A DNA stretch of 40,260 bases from NCBI GenBank assembly GCA_026126125.1, contig JAHCJW010000013.1:1-40260 (forward strand), in the 5' to 3' direction. This DNA is from Devosia sp. Lineage in GTDB: Bacteria > Pseudomonadota > Alphaproteobacteria > Rhizobiales > Devosiaceae. Position 1 is the stretch's first letter; each line of letters begins with the position of its first letter. The notes beneath the pieces are model-generated. The model did not search any database and was not told where the DNA came from. It saw only the letters and a list, made by a program, of their open reading frames with translations. Of the stretch, positions 1 through 8,408 are shown in pieces. The translations under genes were made by a program, and so were the position numbers.

Positions 1-997
1 ACATCGCGTTGACGATGGAAGAGGCGTACTCGCGGCTCGAATTCACCTCGATGGTCTCGGCGTTACGGTACTCCTCGGCCTGGGTTTTCCAGCGCGCGAT
101 CTGCTCAACGCAGCGCTTGGGATACTCATCGAGCGGGATGCCGAACTTCTCAATCAGGTCCGGCCGGTCGCGCTTGATGAACCATGGCGTGTATTCGGCG
201 AAATGCTCCGAGCTTTCGGTGACGAAATAGCCGAGCCGCGTCATCATCTCGTAGCGCACCTTGTTGGGGCAGCGCGGGTTCCAGCCCGGCTTGGGCGCGC
301 GGCCCTCGCGATAGGCCCGGTGCAGGTCCGGATAGAGGTTCTTGTAGGTGCCATCGGCCTGGCGGTGCTCGAAATTGAGGAAGAAGGCCATGTGGTTGAT
401 GCCGGCCGAGCGGTAGCGGATTTCCTCGTAGGGAATGTCGAGGTCGTGTGCCAGTTCCATGGCCGTGCCCTGCACCGAGTGGCAGAGCCCCACCTGCTTG
501 ATGGTCGGATATTTTTCCGAGATAGCCCAGGTATTTATCGCCATCGGATTGACATATTGCAGCATGATCGCCTCGGGGGCGACCTGGAGCATGTCTTCGC
601 AGATGCTCCACAGATGCGGCACAGTGCGTAAGCCACGCATGATGCCGCCGACCCCCAGCGTGTCGGCGATGGTCTGGCGCAGATTGTATTTCTTGGGCAC
701 GTCGAAATCGATGACGGTGGAAGGCTCGTAGCCGCCGATCTGGAAGCAGACGACGACGAAATTGGTGCCCTCGAGCGCCTGGCGCTGATTGGCATAGGTT
801 TCCACGCTCGCCGGCACGCCGAGGGTGGCGATCAGCTTTTTGGCGATGATCTCGCTTTCCTCGAGCCGGGTCGGGTTGATATCCATCAGCCGGATCGTCG
901 CTCCGGCCAGCGCCGGCCGCTGCAGGATATCGCCGACAATGTTCTTCATGAACACCGCCGAGCCCGCACCGATAAACGTGATTTTGGGATTTGCCAT
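1..997 (-). CDS. melA: GH4 alpha-galactosidase (MelA type), C-terminus cut by window edge
   Basis: NAD- and metal-dependent glycoside hydrolase of family GH4, expected to hydrolyse alpha-galactosides such as melibiose in the cytoplasm. The 332 visible residues start with a Rossmann dinucleotide motif (ITFIGAGSAVF, about residues 5-15). They contain NPMAINTW and the family signature GLCHSVQ; within GH4 the CHSV form is the one associated with alpha-galactosidases, as opposed to CHEV, CHGx and CNVP. The start is ATG at 997, preceded by GGAG. The gene follows the ABC transporter ATPase gene by 19 bases on the same strand, so it is the visible end of the uptake operon, which may continue to the left. 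About 100 C-terminal residues are probably missing. Family certain, substrate inferred. Confidence 0.85.
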   Translation of the reverse strand, partial: MANPKITFIGAGSAVFMKNIVGDILQRPALAGATIRLMDINPTRLEESEIIAKKLIATLGVPASVETYANQRQALEGTNFVVVCFQIGGYEPSTVIDFDVPKKYNLRQTIADTLGVGGIMRGLRTVPHLWSICEDMLQVAPEAIMLQYVNPMAINTWAISEKYPTIKQVGLCHSVQGTAMELAHDLDIPYEEIRYRSAGINHMAFFLNFEHRQADGTYKNLYPDLHRAYREGRAPKPGWNPRCPNKVRYEMMTRLGYFVTESSEHFAEYTPWFIKRDRPDLIEKFGIPLDEYPKRCVEQIARWKTQAEEYRNAETIEVNSSREYASSIVNAM

Positions 998-1016
998 TTA
1001 GAAAAGCTCCGAAACG

Positions 1017-2681
1017 TCAGGCAGCAATGTCGAATGCGGCGCGGACCAGCCGGGCCGTATATTCGGATTTGGGGTTGATGAGCACTTCATTGACCGGCCC
1101 CTGCTCCACGATTTTGCCGTGCTGCATGACCATCACCCTGTGGCACAGGGCCCGCACCACCTTGAGGTCGTGCGAAATGAAGAGATAGGAGAGGCCCTTC
1201 TCATCCTGCAGCTTGCGCAAAAGGTCGATGATCTGGGCCTGAACGGATAGGTCGAGCGCCGAAGTCGGCTCATCGAGCAGGATGAATTCGGGCTCGAGCG
1301 CGATGGCCCGGGCAATGGCGATGCGCTGGCGCTGCCCGCCCGAGAATTCATGCGGAAAGCGGTTGAGAATGGTGTCCGGCATGCCCGCGTCGCGCAGCGC
1401 CTGCCGCACGCGCTCGGTCCGCTCCCGCCCATTGGTGCCGATGCCATTGACGATCAGCCCCTCGGCGATGATCTGCCCGATGGACATGCGCGGATTGAGG
1501 CTGGCGAACGGGTCCTGGAAGACGATCTGCATCCTCGAGCGCAGCGGTCGCATCCCCTTGCGATCCTTGTCGTGGATCGGCTCGCCATCGAAGAAAATCT
1601 GCCCGCCCTGATTGCCGATCAGCCGGATCAGCGCCTGCCCGAACGTGGTCTTGCCCGAGCCGCTTTCTCCGACAATACCCAGCGTTTCATGGCGCATCAG
1701 CTTGATGTCGAGATCGTCGACGGCCTTGAGATCGAAAAAGTCCGGCTTGAAGAACCCGCCGCGCTTGAGCGTATAGGTCACCTTGACGTTCTTGCCTTCG
1801 AGCACGGTGTCGTGCGCGCCCTCCTCCAGCGGCAGCGCCGTGCCCTTCGGCTCGGAGGCCAGAAGATGCCTGGTATAGGGATGCTGGGGATTGGCAAAGA
1901 GCGCCTCGGTCGCATTGTGCTCCTGCACACGTCCGTTCTGCATCACATACACATAGTCGGAAAACTGCCGGACAATGGTGAGATCGTGGGTGATCAGGAT
2001 CACCGCCATGCCGTATTTGTCCTTGAGATCCTTGATCAGGTTGAGGATCTGCGCCTGCACCGTCACATCGAGCGCGGTGGTCGGCTCGTCGGCGATGAGC
2101 ACGTCGGGGCGGTTGGCCAGCGCCATGGCGATCATCACGCGCTGACGCTGCCCGCCCGAGAGCTGATGCGGATATTGCCGCAAGCGCGCCGCCGGGTCGG
2201 GGATCTGCACCTCCTCGAGCAGCTTCTCCGCCCTCGCCATGGCTTGGCTGCGCGACACCCGATTGTGCAGGTGAATGATCTCGCAGATCTGTTGGCCGAT
2301 CGTATAGACCGGGTTAAGCGAACTCATCGGCTCCTGGAAGATCATGGCGAGGTCGTTGCCGCGCAGCTTGCGCATCTGCTTGTCGCTCATCGCCACCACG
2401 TCCTTGCCGGACAGGGTGATGCGCGTATCCTTGCCGATGCTCGCCCGCTTGGTGAGCAGTTTCATCAGCGTGCGCGCCGTCACCGACTTGCCCGAGCCGC
2501 TTTCGCCGACGAGAGCGATGGTCTCGCCCTTGTGCAATTGGAACGACACATTGCGCACCGCATGGACGACGCCGCCCTCGACCTTGAAATCCACCGCCAC
2601 ATTGCGCGCGTCGAGGATCAGGTCGCGGCCATGCTGTCCGAGATCGAGGCGTTCGGGGGGAGCGAAATTGCTCTGTCTCAT
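1017..2681 (-). CDS. Fused dual ATP-binding subunit of a peptide/alpha-galactoside ABC transporter (DppD-DppF type)
   Basis: Both nucleotide-binding domains of a type I importer lie on one 554-residue chain, powering the two permeases encoded upstream. The N-terminal half has Walker A GESGSGKS (about 59-66), signature LSGGQRQRV and Walker B IADEPTTALD. A linker with the oligopeptide-type HPY motif (NPQHPYTRHLL) follows. The second half has GESGSGKT, FSGGQRQRI and LLDEPTSALD. ATG at 2681 is chosen because GAGGTG lies 9 bases upstream and the gene then begins 10 bases after the permease stop; an in-frame extension to 2744 would run into that permease gene. Fused DppD/DppF ATPases are common in Hyphomicrobiales. 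Sugar specificity is inferred only from the neighbouring GH4 gene. Confidence 0.93.
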   Translation of the reverse strand: MRQSNFAPPERLDLGQHGRDLILDARNVAVDFKVEGGVVHAVRNVSFQLHKGETIALVGESGSGKSVTARTLMKLLTKRASIGKDTRITLSGKDVVAMSDKQMRKLRGNDLAMIFQEPMSSLNPVYTIGQQICEIIHLHNRVSRSQAMARAEKLLEEVQIPDPAARLRQYPHQLSGGQRQRVMIAMALANRPDVLIADEPTTALDVTVQAQILNLIKDLKDKYGMAVILITHDLTIVRQFSDYVYVMQNGRVQEHNATEALFANPQHPYTRHLLASEPKGTALPLEEGAHDTVLEGKNVKVTYTLKRGGFFKPDFFDLKAVDDLDIKLMRHETLGIVGESGSGKTTFGQALIRLIGNQGGQIFFDGEPIHDKDRKGMRPLRSRMQIVFQDPFASLNPRMSIGQIIAEGLIVNGIGTNGRERTERVRQALRDAGMPDTILNRFPHEFSGGQRQRIAIARAIALEPEFILLDEPTSALDLSVQAQIIDLLRKLQDEKGLSYLFISHDLKVVRALCHRVMVMQHGKIVEQGPVNEVLINPKSEYTARLVRAAFDIAA

Positions 2682-2691
2682 CTGCGGCACC

Positions 2692-3879
2692 TCAATACGG
2701 ATCGATGGCATCGCGCAGGCCGTCACCCAGCGCGTTGAAGGCAAACACGGTGATGAGCACGAAGATCACCGGCGACAGGATCCATGGATACGAGCCAATC
2801 ACCGAGAACGTGCCGGTATCCTGCAGCATCAGCCCCCAGGAAATCAGCGGCGGCTTGACCGCGAAGCCGAGGAAACCCAGGAAGCTCTCGAGCAGCACCA
2901 CGCTGGGAATGGCCAGGGTCACCGAGACGATGATGTGGCTCAGCACATTGGGCAGGATATGGCGGGTGATGATCCGCCCATCCGACGATCCCACCGCGAT
3001 GGCCGCCCGCACATAGTCGATCCGCGCCAGCGACAGGGTTTTCGAGCGCACTTCACGGCTCAATTGCGCCCAGCCCAACACCGCCATGACGAAAATGACG
3101 AAGGTCAGGAACACATTGGACGGCGCCGTGACCGGGATCAGCGAGGTCAGCGCGAGATAGAGCGGCAATTGCGGGAAGGCGAGCACGAACTCGACGAATT
3201 TCTGCACCCAGGCATCGAGCCTTCCCCCGATATAGCCGGAGCTGATGCCGATCAGCGTCCCCACCGTCGTGGTCAGCGCCACCACCACCAGGGCGATGGT
3301 CAAGGAAATCCGCGATCCGACGATACCGCGCGAAAGAATATCGCGACCGAATTTGTCGGTTCCCAGCAACTGGATCGGGCGACCATCGGTCGAGCCGAAG
3401 AAGTGGATATTGGTCGGGATCAACCAGAGCAATTGGTAGCTATATCCCTGGACGAAGAAACCGGTCGGTGTCGGATTGTCCTTCATCGCCCCCGTCAGGG
3501 GCTGATAGGTCACCGGGTCGAATTCCCCCGTATCCCCAATAGGATAAACATAGGGGATCAGGCTGAAATTACCTTCGGGATCTTCAAAGGCGATAAGATC
3601 GGGCGGGGCGAAAGGCAGGTTGGTCGCCTTGGGGTCCATCGGCGCGAAGAAATCGGCGAAGACCGAGACCATCAGCAGCATCACCACCAGCACCAGCCCG
3701 ATCATGCCCATGATCGAGCGCCGGAAGCGCCGCCACACCAGCGCGGCATAGGTTTCGTTGCCCGAGCCGAAGCGCGTGACCGCGGGAGCCACGTCGGCCT
3801 CTTCGGCGCCTGTGGGGGCGGGGCCAGCGGCGACATCGCTCGGCAAGGGAATCGAGGAATGCGTATCGGGCGCGCTCAT
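2692..3879 (-). CDS. ABC transporter permease, DppC/OppC family
   Basis: Inner-membrane permease of 395 residues, longer than the usual 300. After a cytoplasmic N-terminus and a first membrane segment (VVMLLMVSVFADFF, about 62-75) there is a long non-membrane stretch of roughly 100 residues. The conserved transport domain then follows with GTDKFGRDILSR and the EAA-type loop (about 275-310). The C-terminus ends GDGLRDAIDPY, typical of DppC proteins. It overlaps the upstream permease gene by 4 bases (ATGA), indicating translational coupling. With the DppB-type partner it should form the membrane channel for the substrate delivered by the binding protein at 5055-7124. Confidence 0.92.
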   Translation of the reverse strand: MSAPDTHSSIPLPSDVAAGPAPTGAEEADVAPAVTRFGSGNETYAALVWRRFRRSIMGMIGLVLVVMLLMVSVFADFFAPMDPKATNLPFAPPDLIAFEDPEGNFSLIPYVYPIGDTGEFDPVTYQPLTGAMKDNPTPTGFFVQGYSYQLLWLIPTNIHFFGSTDGRPIQLLGTDKFGRDILSRGIVGSRISLTIALVVVALTTTVGTLIGISSGYIGGRLDAWVQKFVEFVLAFPQLPLYLALTSLIPVTAPSNVFLTFVIFVMAVLGWAQLSREVRSKTLSLARIDYVRAAIAVGSSDGRIITRHILPNVLSHIIVSVTLAIPSVVLLESFLGFLGFAVKPPLISWGLMLQDTGTFSVIGSYPWILSPVIFVLITVFAFNALGDGLRDAIDPY

Positions 3880-4886
3880 TCGGTTTGTCCTCCCAGACGA
3901 ACGCGCGGGTCGAGCGCGACCAGCAGCAGATCGGCGATGATATTGCCGATGATCAGCGTCGTGGCGAGAACCAGCATGAAGCTGGCGGTGACGAAAACGT
4001 CGCCGACCCCCATCGAGCCGACAATGGCCGGGCCGACCGTGGCGAGGCCGAACACGATGGCGACTTCGATCTCGCCGGTGAGCATGTAAGGCAGGACAAC
4101 GCCCTGATAGGCCACCAGCGGGTGCAGCGCATTGGGCACGGCGTGCTTCATGATCACCGCGCCTTCCGGCAGGCCCTTGGCGCGCGCCGTCTCGACATAT
4201 TGGCTATTGAGCACATCGAGCAGATTGGCCCGCATCACCCGCATATTATAGGCAAGGCCACCAAAGGTGGCGATGAACACCACCGGCCAGACATGGGCGA
4301 CTAGATCGGCGAACCGCCCCCAGCCCCAGGGCTGACCACCCCAATAGGCGGAATTGAAGCTACCGATCTCATTCACGCCGATGCGGAACACCAGCACATA
4401 CATGATGATGATGGCGAGCAGGAACCGTGGGATCGTCATGCCCATGAAGGAGATGATGCCCAGGATCGTGTCGGTCCACGAATATTGGCGGGTTGCCGCG
4501 ATGATCCCCAGGCCAATGCCCAGTATCGACGCCAGAATATGGCACACCAGCGCCAAGGCGATGGTCGGCGGCAGGCGCTCGGCAATCACATTGCCCACTG
4601 GCTTGTTGTAATAGAGTGAGTGCCCGAAGTCGAAGCGCGTCACGATTCCGAAAATCCAGCGAAAATACTGGACGATGATCGGGTCATTGAGCCCGTTGGC
4701 CTCTCGATAGGCTTCGGCCTGCAGCTCGGCCAGGTCAGGTCTGACCCCACCCTGATTGATCAGCATCGACCTGATATAGTCGGCATAGTCGCCCGGCGGC
4801 GCCTGAATGATGGCGAAGGTGACCACGCTGAGGAGGAACAGCAACGGTATCGCGCCGAGAATTCGAAAGGACAGAAAGCGAAGCAT
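3876..4886 (-). CDS. ABC transporter permease, DppB/OppB family
   Basis: Inner-membrane permease of 336 residues. It begins MLRFLSFRILGAIPLLFLLSVVTF, the classic first helix of DppB proteins, and has GDYADYIRSMLINQGG in the periplasmic loop. The transport domain carries the EAA-type loop YVETARAKGLPEGAV and ends with DPRVRLGG. The stop overlaps the DppC-type start by 4 bases. The gene is separated from the upstream binding-protein gene by 168 bases occupied by a large inverted repeat, so it may be expressed at a lower level than that gene. It pairs with the permease at 2692-3879. Confidence 0.92.
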   Translation of the reverse strand: MLRFLSFRILGAIPLLFLLSVVTFAIIQAPPGDYADYIRSMLINQGGVRPDLAELQAEAYREANGLNDPIIVQYFRWIFGIVTRFDFGHSLYYNKPVGNVIAERLPPTIALALVCHILASILGIGLGIIAATRQYSWTDTILGIISFMGMTIPRFLLAIIIMYVLVFRIGVNEIGSFNSAYWGGQPWGWGRFADLVAHVWPVVFIATFGGLAYNMRVMRANLLDVLNSQYVETARAKGLPEGAVIMKHAVPNALHPLVAYQGVVLPYMLTGEIEVAIVFGLATVGPAIVGSMGVGDVFVTASFMLVLATTLIIGNIIADLLLVALDPRVRLGGQTE

Positions 4887-4912
4887 AAGGCCCTCATCGA
4901 CTAGGGGAAGAC

Positions 4913-5025
4913 CCCCTCACCCTGGCCCTCTCCCCGGAGGGGCGGATCGCGCATGCGGGCACGATTTTACCAAGGTCACTGAGTTGGTCCCCTCGCCCCT
5001 CCGGGGAGAGGGGCGGGGTGAGGGG
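4913..5025. repeat. Long GC-rich inverted repeat between binding-protein and permease genes
   Basis: Arms at 4913-4944 and 4994-5025 are complementary at 30 of 32 positions by direct reading, with a 49-base spacer. The arms consist of CCCCTC and CCGGGGAG blocks. Repeats of this look are common between genes in Hyphomicrobiales. Inside a transcript it would fold into a very stable hairpin just downstream of the binding-protein coding region. Comparable hairpins protect upstream mRNA in other binding-protein operons, so the same role is inferred here. Confidence 0.85.
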
Positions 5026-5054
5026 CGGTAACCACCGCCCCCCTGTCTTTCAGA

Positions 5055-7124
5055 TCACACCGGACCGGCACCGCCGGGAGCACCCGGCAGCGTTTCGGGG
5101 TGCAGTTCATACCCGCCCTGGGCCTCTTCGGGCACGAACACGCGTTCGCGGATGATATTGTCTTCCGCCCAGTTGAACATGAAGATCGGCGCGCCGTCGG
5201 GGATATTGGCGAAGCGCTTGTTGATGATCAGCGCCCCCGGATACTGCGTGAGGCCGACCGAGTAGACATTCTCGGTGTAGAGATGCTGATACTGCTTCAT
5301 CAGCTCGGCGCGTTCGGCATTGTCGCTGGTGGCGATGAAGGCATTCACCACATTCACCATTTCCTGCTCGAAGGGCAGAAGATCGACGGTGCCGTCGGAG
5401 CCGCCACGGTGGAACGCATGGATGCGCGGCCCGGTCGGAGCCAACGCCGAGGTGCCTTGCACCACCGACACCATTTCGGAACCCTGGCGCCGCACATGCC
5501 AGTCGAACTGCCCCGACTGATGCATGTCGTCACGCGCATTGCCGGCCTGGAAATTGGCGATGACGCGGATGCCGAGCGGCTCCATCATCGCGATCACGCC
5601 TTCGGCCAGGTTCGAATCGGTCGCATAGTCGGTGTTCGCCAGCAGCGTGATCTCCACATCCGCGCCGCCATTGGCGAGGTTGCGCACGCCATTGCCATCG
5701 GTATCGACAAGCCCCAGCCCGTCGAGCAGCGCATTCGCCGCCGCCAAATTGTGCGGGAAGTAGACCGTCGACGCCTTGTCGTAATAGGCCGTGCCCGCAT
5801 AGAGCCCGCCCGGATAAATGGCGGTGAACGGGCCACGGACGAGAGAGTCGCCGAGACGCTGGCGGTCTATGGCGATTGAAACCGCCTTGCGGAAATCGAG
5901 ATTGCGGTTCAGCTCACGAATGGCCTGGCCACGCGCATCGGGCTCGCCCCAGCCATTGCCGGACAGATTGAGATCGAGCGTATAGCCGATGGTGCGCGCA
6001 CCAAATTGCAGACGGGCCGGCGCCGTCGCCTCAGCGGAGCGACGCAGGGCTTCGACATAGCTTTCGGCTTGTTCGAGATTGGAGAAGTCGCCCGAGCCGG
6101 CCACGGCCTGAACGTCACGGTCCGCCCAGGTCGAGAGGCGATAATGCATCTCGTTGAGATAGGGCAGCTGGTTACCGGCCTCGTCGACTTTCCAGTAATA
6201 GGGATTGCGCCGCATCACGACGATGTCGTCGGGGCGATATTCAACCGGCACCCAGGCGCCCATCACCGCAATATTCATGTACTCGGGCGGGAAAGCGTTC
6301 TTGTACTGCTCGTAGGTATTGCTCGAGTAGCTCGGATGCTGCGGCTTGAGGATGTGGCTGGGGCCGGGGCAGAAGGTGCCATAGGCCATGGCGTAGAGAT
6401 ATTGGGTGGGGAAGGCTTCCTTGAAGGTCCACTTGACCGTGTAGGCGTCGACCGCTTCCAGCGTCGTGCCGACCCCGAAGGTTTCCGGCGTGCCGCCATT
6501 GAGCGGGCTGACATTGGGATCGAGGATGTGATCGTTCCAGTAGAACATCAGATCTTCGGTATCGAACGGGTCGCCATCGGACCATTTTGCCCCTTCGATC
6601 AGGTGCATGGTCAGCTGTTTGCCGTCCTCGGACCACTCCCAGCTCTTGGCCAGGTTCGGCAGCGGCTCGAGCTCATCCGCCTTGACGGTGAACAGCGGCC
6701 CGGTGCGCGTCAGGCATTCGGAAAGCCCGATATCGATGCCGCCCCAGCCCTGGGATTGGCCACCGATATAGTTCCAGCCTTCCGGCCGGCCACCGATGAC
6801 GTGGCGCATCGTATCGCCATAAACCCCGATGCCATCGGGCATGTTGCCGGCCTTGTAGACCATCGGCTCCTTGGGCAGGCGCTCGGCCACCGGCGGCAGG
6901 GTGCCGGCATCGACATATTTGGACGTCACCCAAGCGGGCTCGTGATATTCGGGCAGCGCCTTGTATTCGAGGATGTCGCCGACCGAAACGAAGTTCGGCT
7001 CGCTCTGCGCGGCAAATTCGGGCGGATCGGGCAATTCGCCGGTCAGCTCCTGCGCCGGAATGGCCAGCATGGACACGGACAGCAGCAAGCCTGCCCCGCC
7101 AAGGGCATAAGTATGTCTTCTCAA
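5055..7124 (-). CDS. Periplasmic substrate-binding protein, SBP family 5 (DppA/OppA, AgpA-like)
   Basis: Receptor of 689 residues for the ABC transporter. The N-terminus (MRRHTYALGGAGLLLSVSMLAIPA) is a Sec signal peptide with cleavage likely near residue 24. The family 5 fold shows in LTMHLIEGAKWSDGDPFDTEDLMFYW (shortened here to its core SDGDPFDTEDLMFYW), the region typical of peptide-binding proteins. It is longer than the usual 500-550 residues. The start is TTG at 7124, supported by GGGAGG 5 bases upstream. In Sinorhizobium meliloti the alpha-galactoside binding protein AgpA belongs to this peptide-binding family, which together with the downstream GH4 gene suggests melibiose or raffinose-type substrates. 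The peptide option is not excluded. Confidence 0.9.
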   Translation of the reverse strand: MRRHTYALGGAGLLLSVSMLAIPAQELTGELPDPPEFAAQSEPNFVSVGDILEYKALPEYHEPAWVTSKYVDAGTLPPVAERLPKEPMVYKAGNMPDGIGVYGDTMRHVIGGRPEGWNYIGGQSQGWGGIDIGLSECLTRTGPLFTVKADELEPLPNLAKSWEWSEDGKQLTMHLIEGAKWSDGDPFDTEDLMFYWNDHILDPNVSPLNGGTPETFGVGTTLEAVDAYTVKWTFKEAFPTQYLYAMAYGTFCPGPSHILKPQHPSYSSNTYEQYKNAFPPEYMNIAVMGAWVPVEYRPDDIVVMRRNPYYWKVDEAGNQLPYLNEMHYRLSTWADRDVQAVAGSGDFSNLEQAESYVEALRRSAEATAPARLQFGARTIGYTLDLNLSGNGWGEPDARGQAIRELNRNLDFRKAVSIAIDRQRLGDSLVRGPFTAIYPGGLYAGTAYYDKASTVYFPHNLAAANALLDGLGLVDTDGNGVRNLANGGADVEITLLANTDYATDSNLAEGVIAMMEPLGIRVIANFQAGNARDDMHQSGQFDWHVRRQGSEMVSVVQGTSALAPTGPRIHAFHRGGSDGTVDLLPFEQEMVNVVNAFIATSDNAERAELMKQYQHLYTENVYSVGLTQYPGALIINKRFANIPDGAPIFMFNWAEDNIIRERVFVPEEAQGGYELHPETLPGAPGGAGPV

Positions 7125-7234
7125 TAGAACCTCCCATTGCTGTGGGGCTCAGCGCTTATCGCTGCGGATCAGACACTCCCATTGGTCCCACCCCACGCAA
7201 CTTTGAACCTACGACTTGCCAGCCGCGAAGCAAT

Positions 7235-7259
7235 CCGGAATGATAGAGACTAATTCCGG
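7235..7259. promoter_or_regulatory. Inverted repeat in the divergent promoter region of the alpha-galactoside locus
   Basis: CCGGAAT at 7235-7241 and ATTCCGG at 7253-7259 form a perfect 7-base inverted repeat with an 11-base spacer, between the binding-protein gene and the MelR-like gene. Its position suits an operator. It also overlaps an in-frame ATG at 7240, which argues for the later start at 7285. A 9-base direct repeat (CTCCCATTG at 7131-7139 and 7176-7184) lies nearby. Function is inferred. Confidence 0.4.
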
Positions 7260-7284
7260 GTTTCTAAGAAGATCGCTGATAAGT

Positions 7285-8202
7285 ATGATTGATGAAACCG
7301 GCCTCACCCCCGTCCGGCCACGGGAAAAGGCCCCCCGCCCCACCCCACGCCCAGACCGAAGCTTTTATGCATCGGGCAAGGCTTTCGGCAGATTCGGCAT
7401 CCGCGCTTTTCCCCCGCAGATCATGCCGCAGCCCCATAGCCACGGGCATATCGAGTTCAACTGGCTCACCAAGGGCCGCATGGACTATGTGTTCGATGGC
7501 GGTCCGATCAGCGTCGAGGCCGATTGCCTCGTTGCCTTCTGGGCCGGCATTCCCCACCAGACGGTGGCCCTCAACGGCGTCGGCGACGGGCGGCAGCTCA
7601 ATATCTACCTGCCGATGGATGCCTTTCTTGAAATGCCGCAACTGGGGCGTCTCACCGAAACGCTGATGGGTGGCGGCGTCATCCAGCTCAAGCCCGAATG
7701 CATTGGGCTCGAGACGCTGGAGCGCTGGCATACCGACTATCGCAGCGGCAATTCCCTGCGCACCGACCTCGTCCGTGCCGAAATCGCCACCATGTTCCGT
7801 CGCGCCGCCATTACCGGCTGGGACACCCTGCTGCCCGCCTGGGTGGAAAAGACCGGCGTGCGCACGCGCACAACGTCACCGGTGCGCTACGTGGTGCGCA
7901 TGGTCCGCCATATCGTGGAAAACATCACCGATCCCCTGACCGCCGAGGACATTGCCCGCGTCGTCGGGCTGCACCCCAACTATGCCACCAACCTCTTCAC
8001 CAAGGTCATGCATATCTCGGTGCAGAAATTCGTCACCCGCATGCGCCTCATCCGCGCCCGCAGCCTGTTGTTCGACGGCAGCCTCTCCATCGCCAACATC
8101 GCCTTCCAGTCCGGCTTCGTCAGCCAGACCCAGTTCTACGAGCATTTCCGCAAGGCCTATGGCATGACGCCGAGCCAGATGCGCAAGGACACGATCGGCT
8201 GA
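7285..8202 (+). CDS. AraC/XylS-family regulator, MelR-like
   Basis: Transcription factor of 305 residues, close to the 302 of E. coli MelR, and divergent from the transporter-glycosidase operon it probably activates. The N-terminal cupin sugar-sensing domain has HSHGHIEFNW and FWAGIPHQ, which match the WHGQVEVN and FWACTPHQ blocks of MelR. The C-terminal two-helix-turn-helix DNA-binding domain covers about residues 200-300 (LTAEDIARVVGLHPNYATNLF and SIANIAFQSGFVSQTQFYEHF, each read directly) and ends FRKAYGMTPSQMRK. In-frame TTG at 7216 and ATG at 7240 are possible but lie across the inverted repeat. ATG at 7285 gives the MelR-like length. Confidence 0.85.
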   Translation: MIDETGLTPVRPREKAPRPTPRPDRSFYASGKAFGRFGIRAFPPQIMPQPHSHGHIEFNWLTKGRMDYVFDGGPISVEADCLVAFWAGIPHQTVALNGVGDGRQLNIYLPMDAFLEMPQLGRLTETLMGGGVIQLKPECIGLETLERWHTDYRSGNSLRTDLVRAEIATMFRRAAITGWDTLLPAWVEKTGVRTRTTSPVRYVVRMVRHIVENITDPLTAEDIARVVGLHPNYATNLFTKVMHISVQKFVTRMRLIRARSLLFDGSLSIANIAFQSGFVSQTQFYEHFRKAYGMTPSQMRKDTIG

Positions 8203-8264
8203 CGGCGAGCCAAAACCGGCGACACGAAAAGCAGAGCATGTTCACATGGATCCGATCTTTGCGG

Positions 8265-8298
8265 TGTTCGTCACCACCGGATTTGTCCCGTTGGTCAC
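8265..8298. repeat. Degenerate REP-like palindromic unit
   Basis: Downstream of the AraC gene, the segment beginning TTCGTCACCACCGG resembles the better-preserved unit at 28691-28725 (TTCGTCATCACCGGG), matching at about three quarters of positions by eye. The hairpin arms are partly decayed. This appears to be a relic of the same dispersed repeat family. Confidence 0.5.
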
Positions 8299-8314
8299 GC
8301 AAGGGCCAATAAGC

Positions 8315-8341
8315 AAGGCCGCCTCGTGGGCGGCCTTTTTT
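8315..8341 (+). terminator. Rho-independent terminator after the MelR-like gene
   Basis: AAGGCCGCC (8315-8323) pairs perfectly with GGCGGCCTT (8329-8337) across a 5-base loop. A run of T follows through 8341 on the plus strand. It lies 112 bases after the regulator stop and 68 bases before the convergent ychF stop. Confidence 0.85.
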
Positions 8342-8408
8342 GGATGTGGTCGGCACGGCGCAGCAAAACCCGCTGCACCGGCGCGTTTTCAGGGCGACGT
8401 CGCCGATC

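Noticed and set aside
2344-4089. Long plus-strand open frame of 581 codons opposite the transporter genes
   Set aside because: It lies antisense to three clearly recognised ABC genes, its translation is His/Arg/Asp-rich low-complexity sequence with no motif, and such frames are expected in high-GC DNA.
5609-5618. GGTTCGAATC, resembling a tRNA T-loop
   Set aside because: It lies in the coding frame of the binding protein and no cloverleaf can be built around it.
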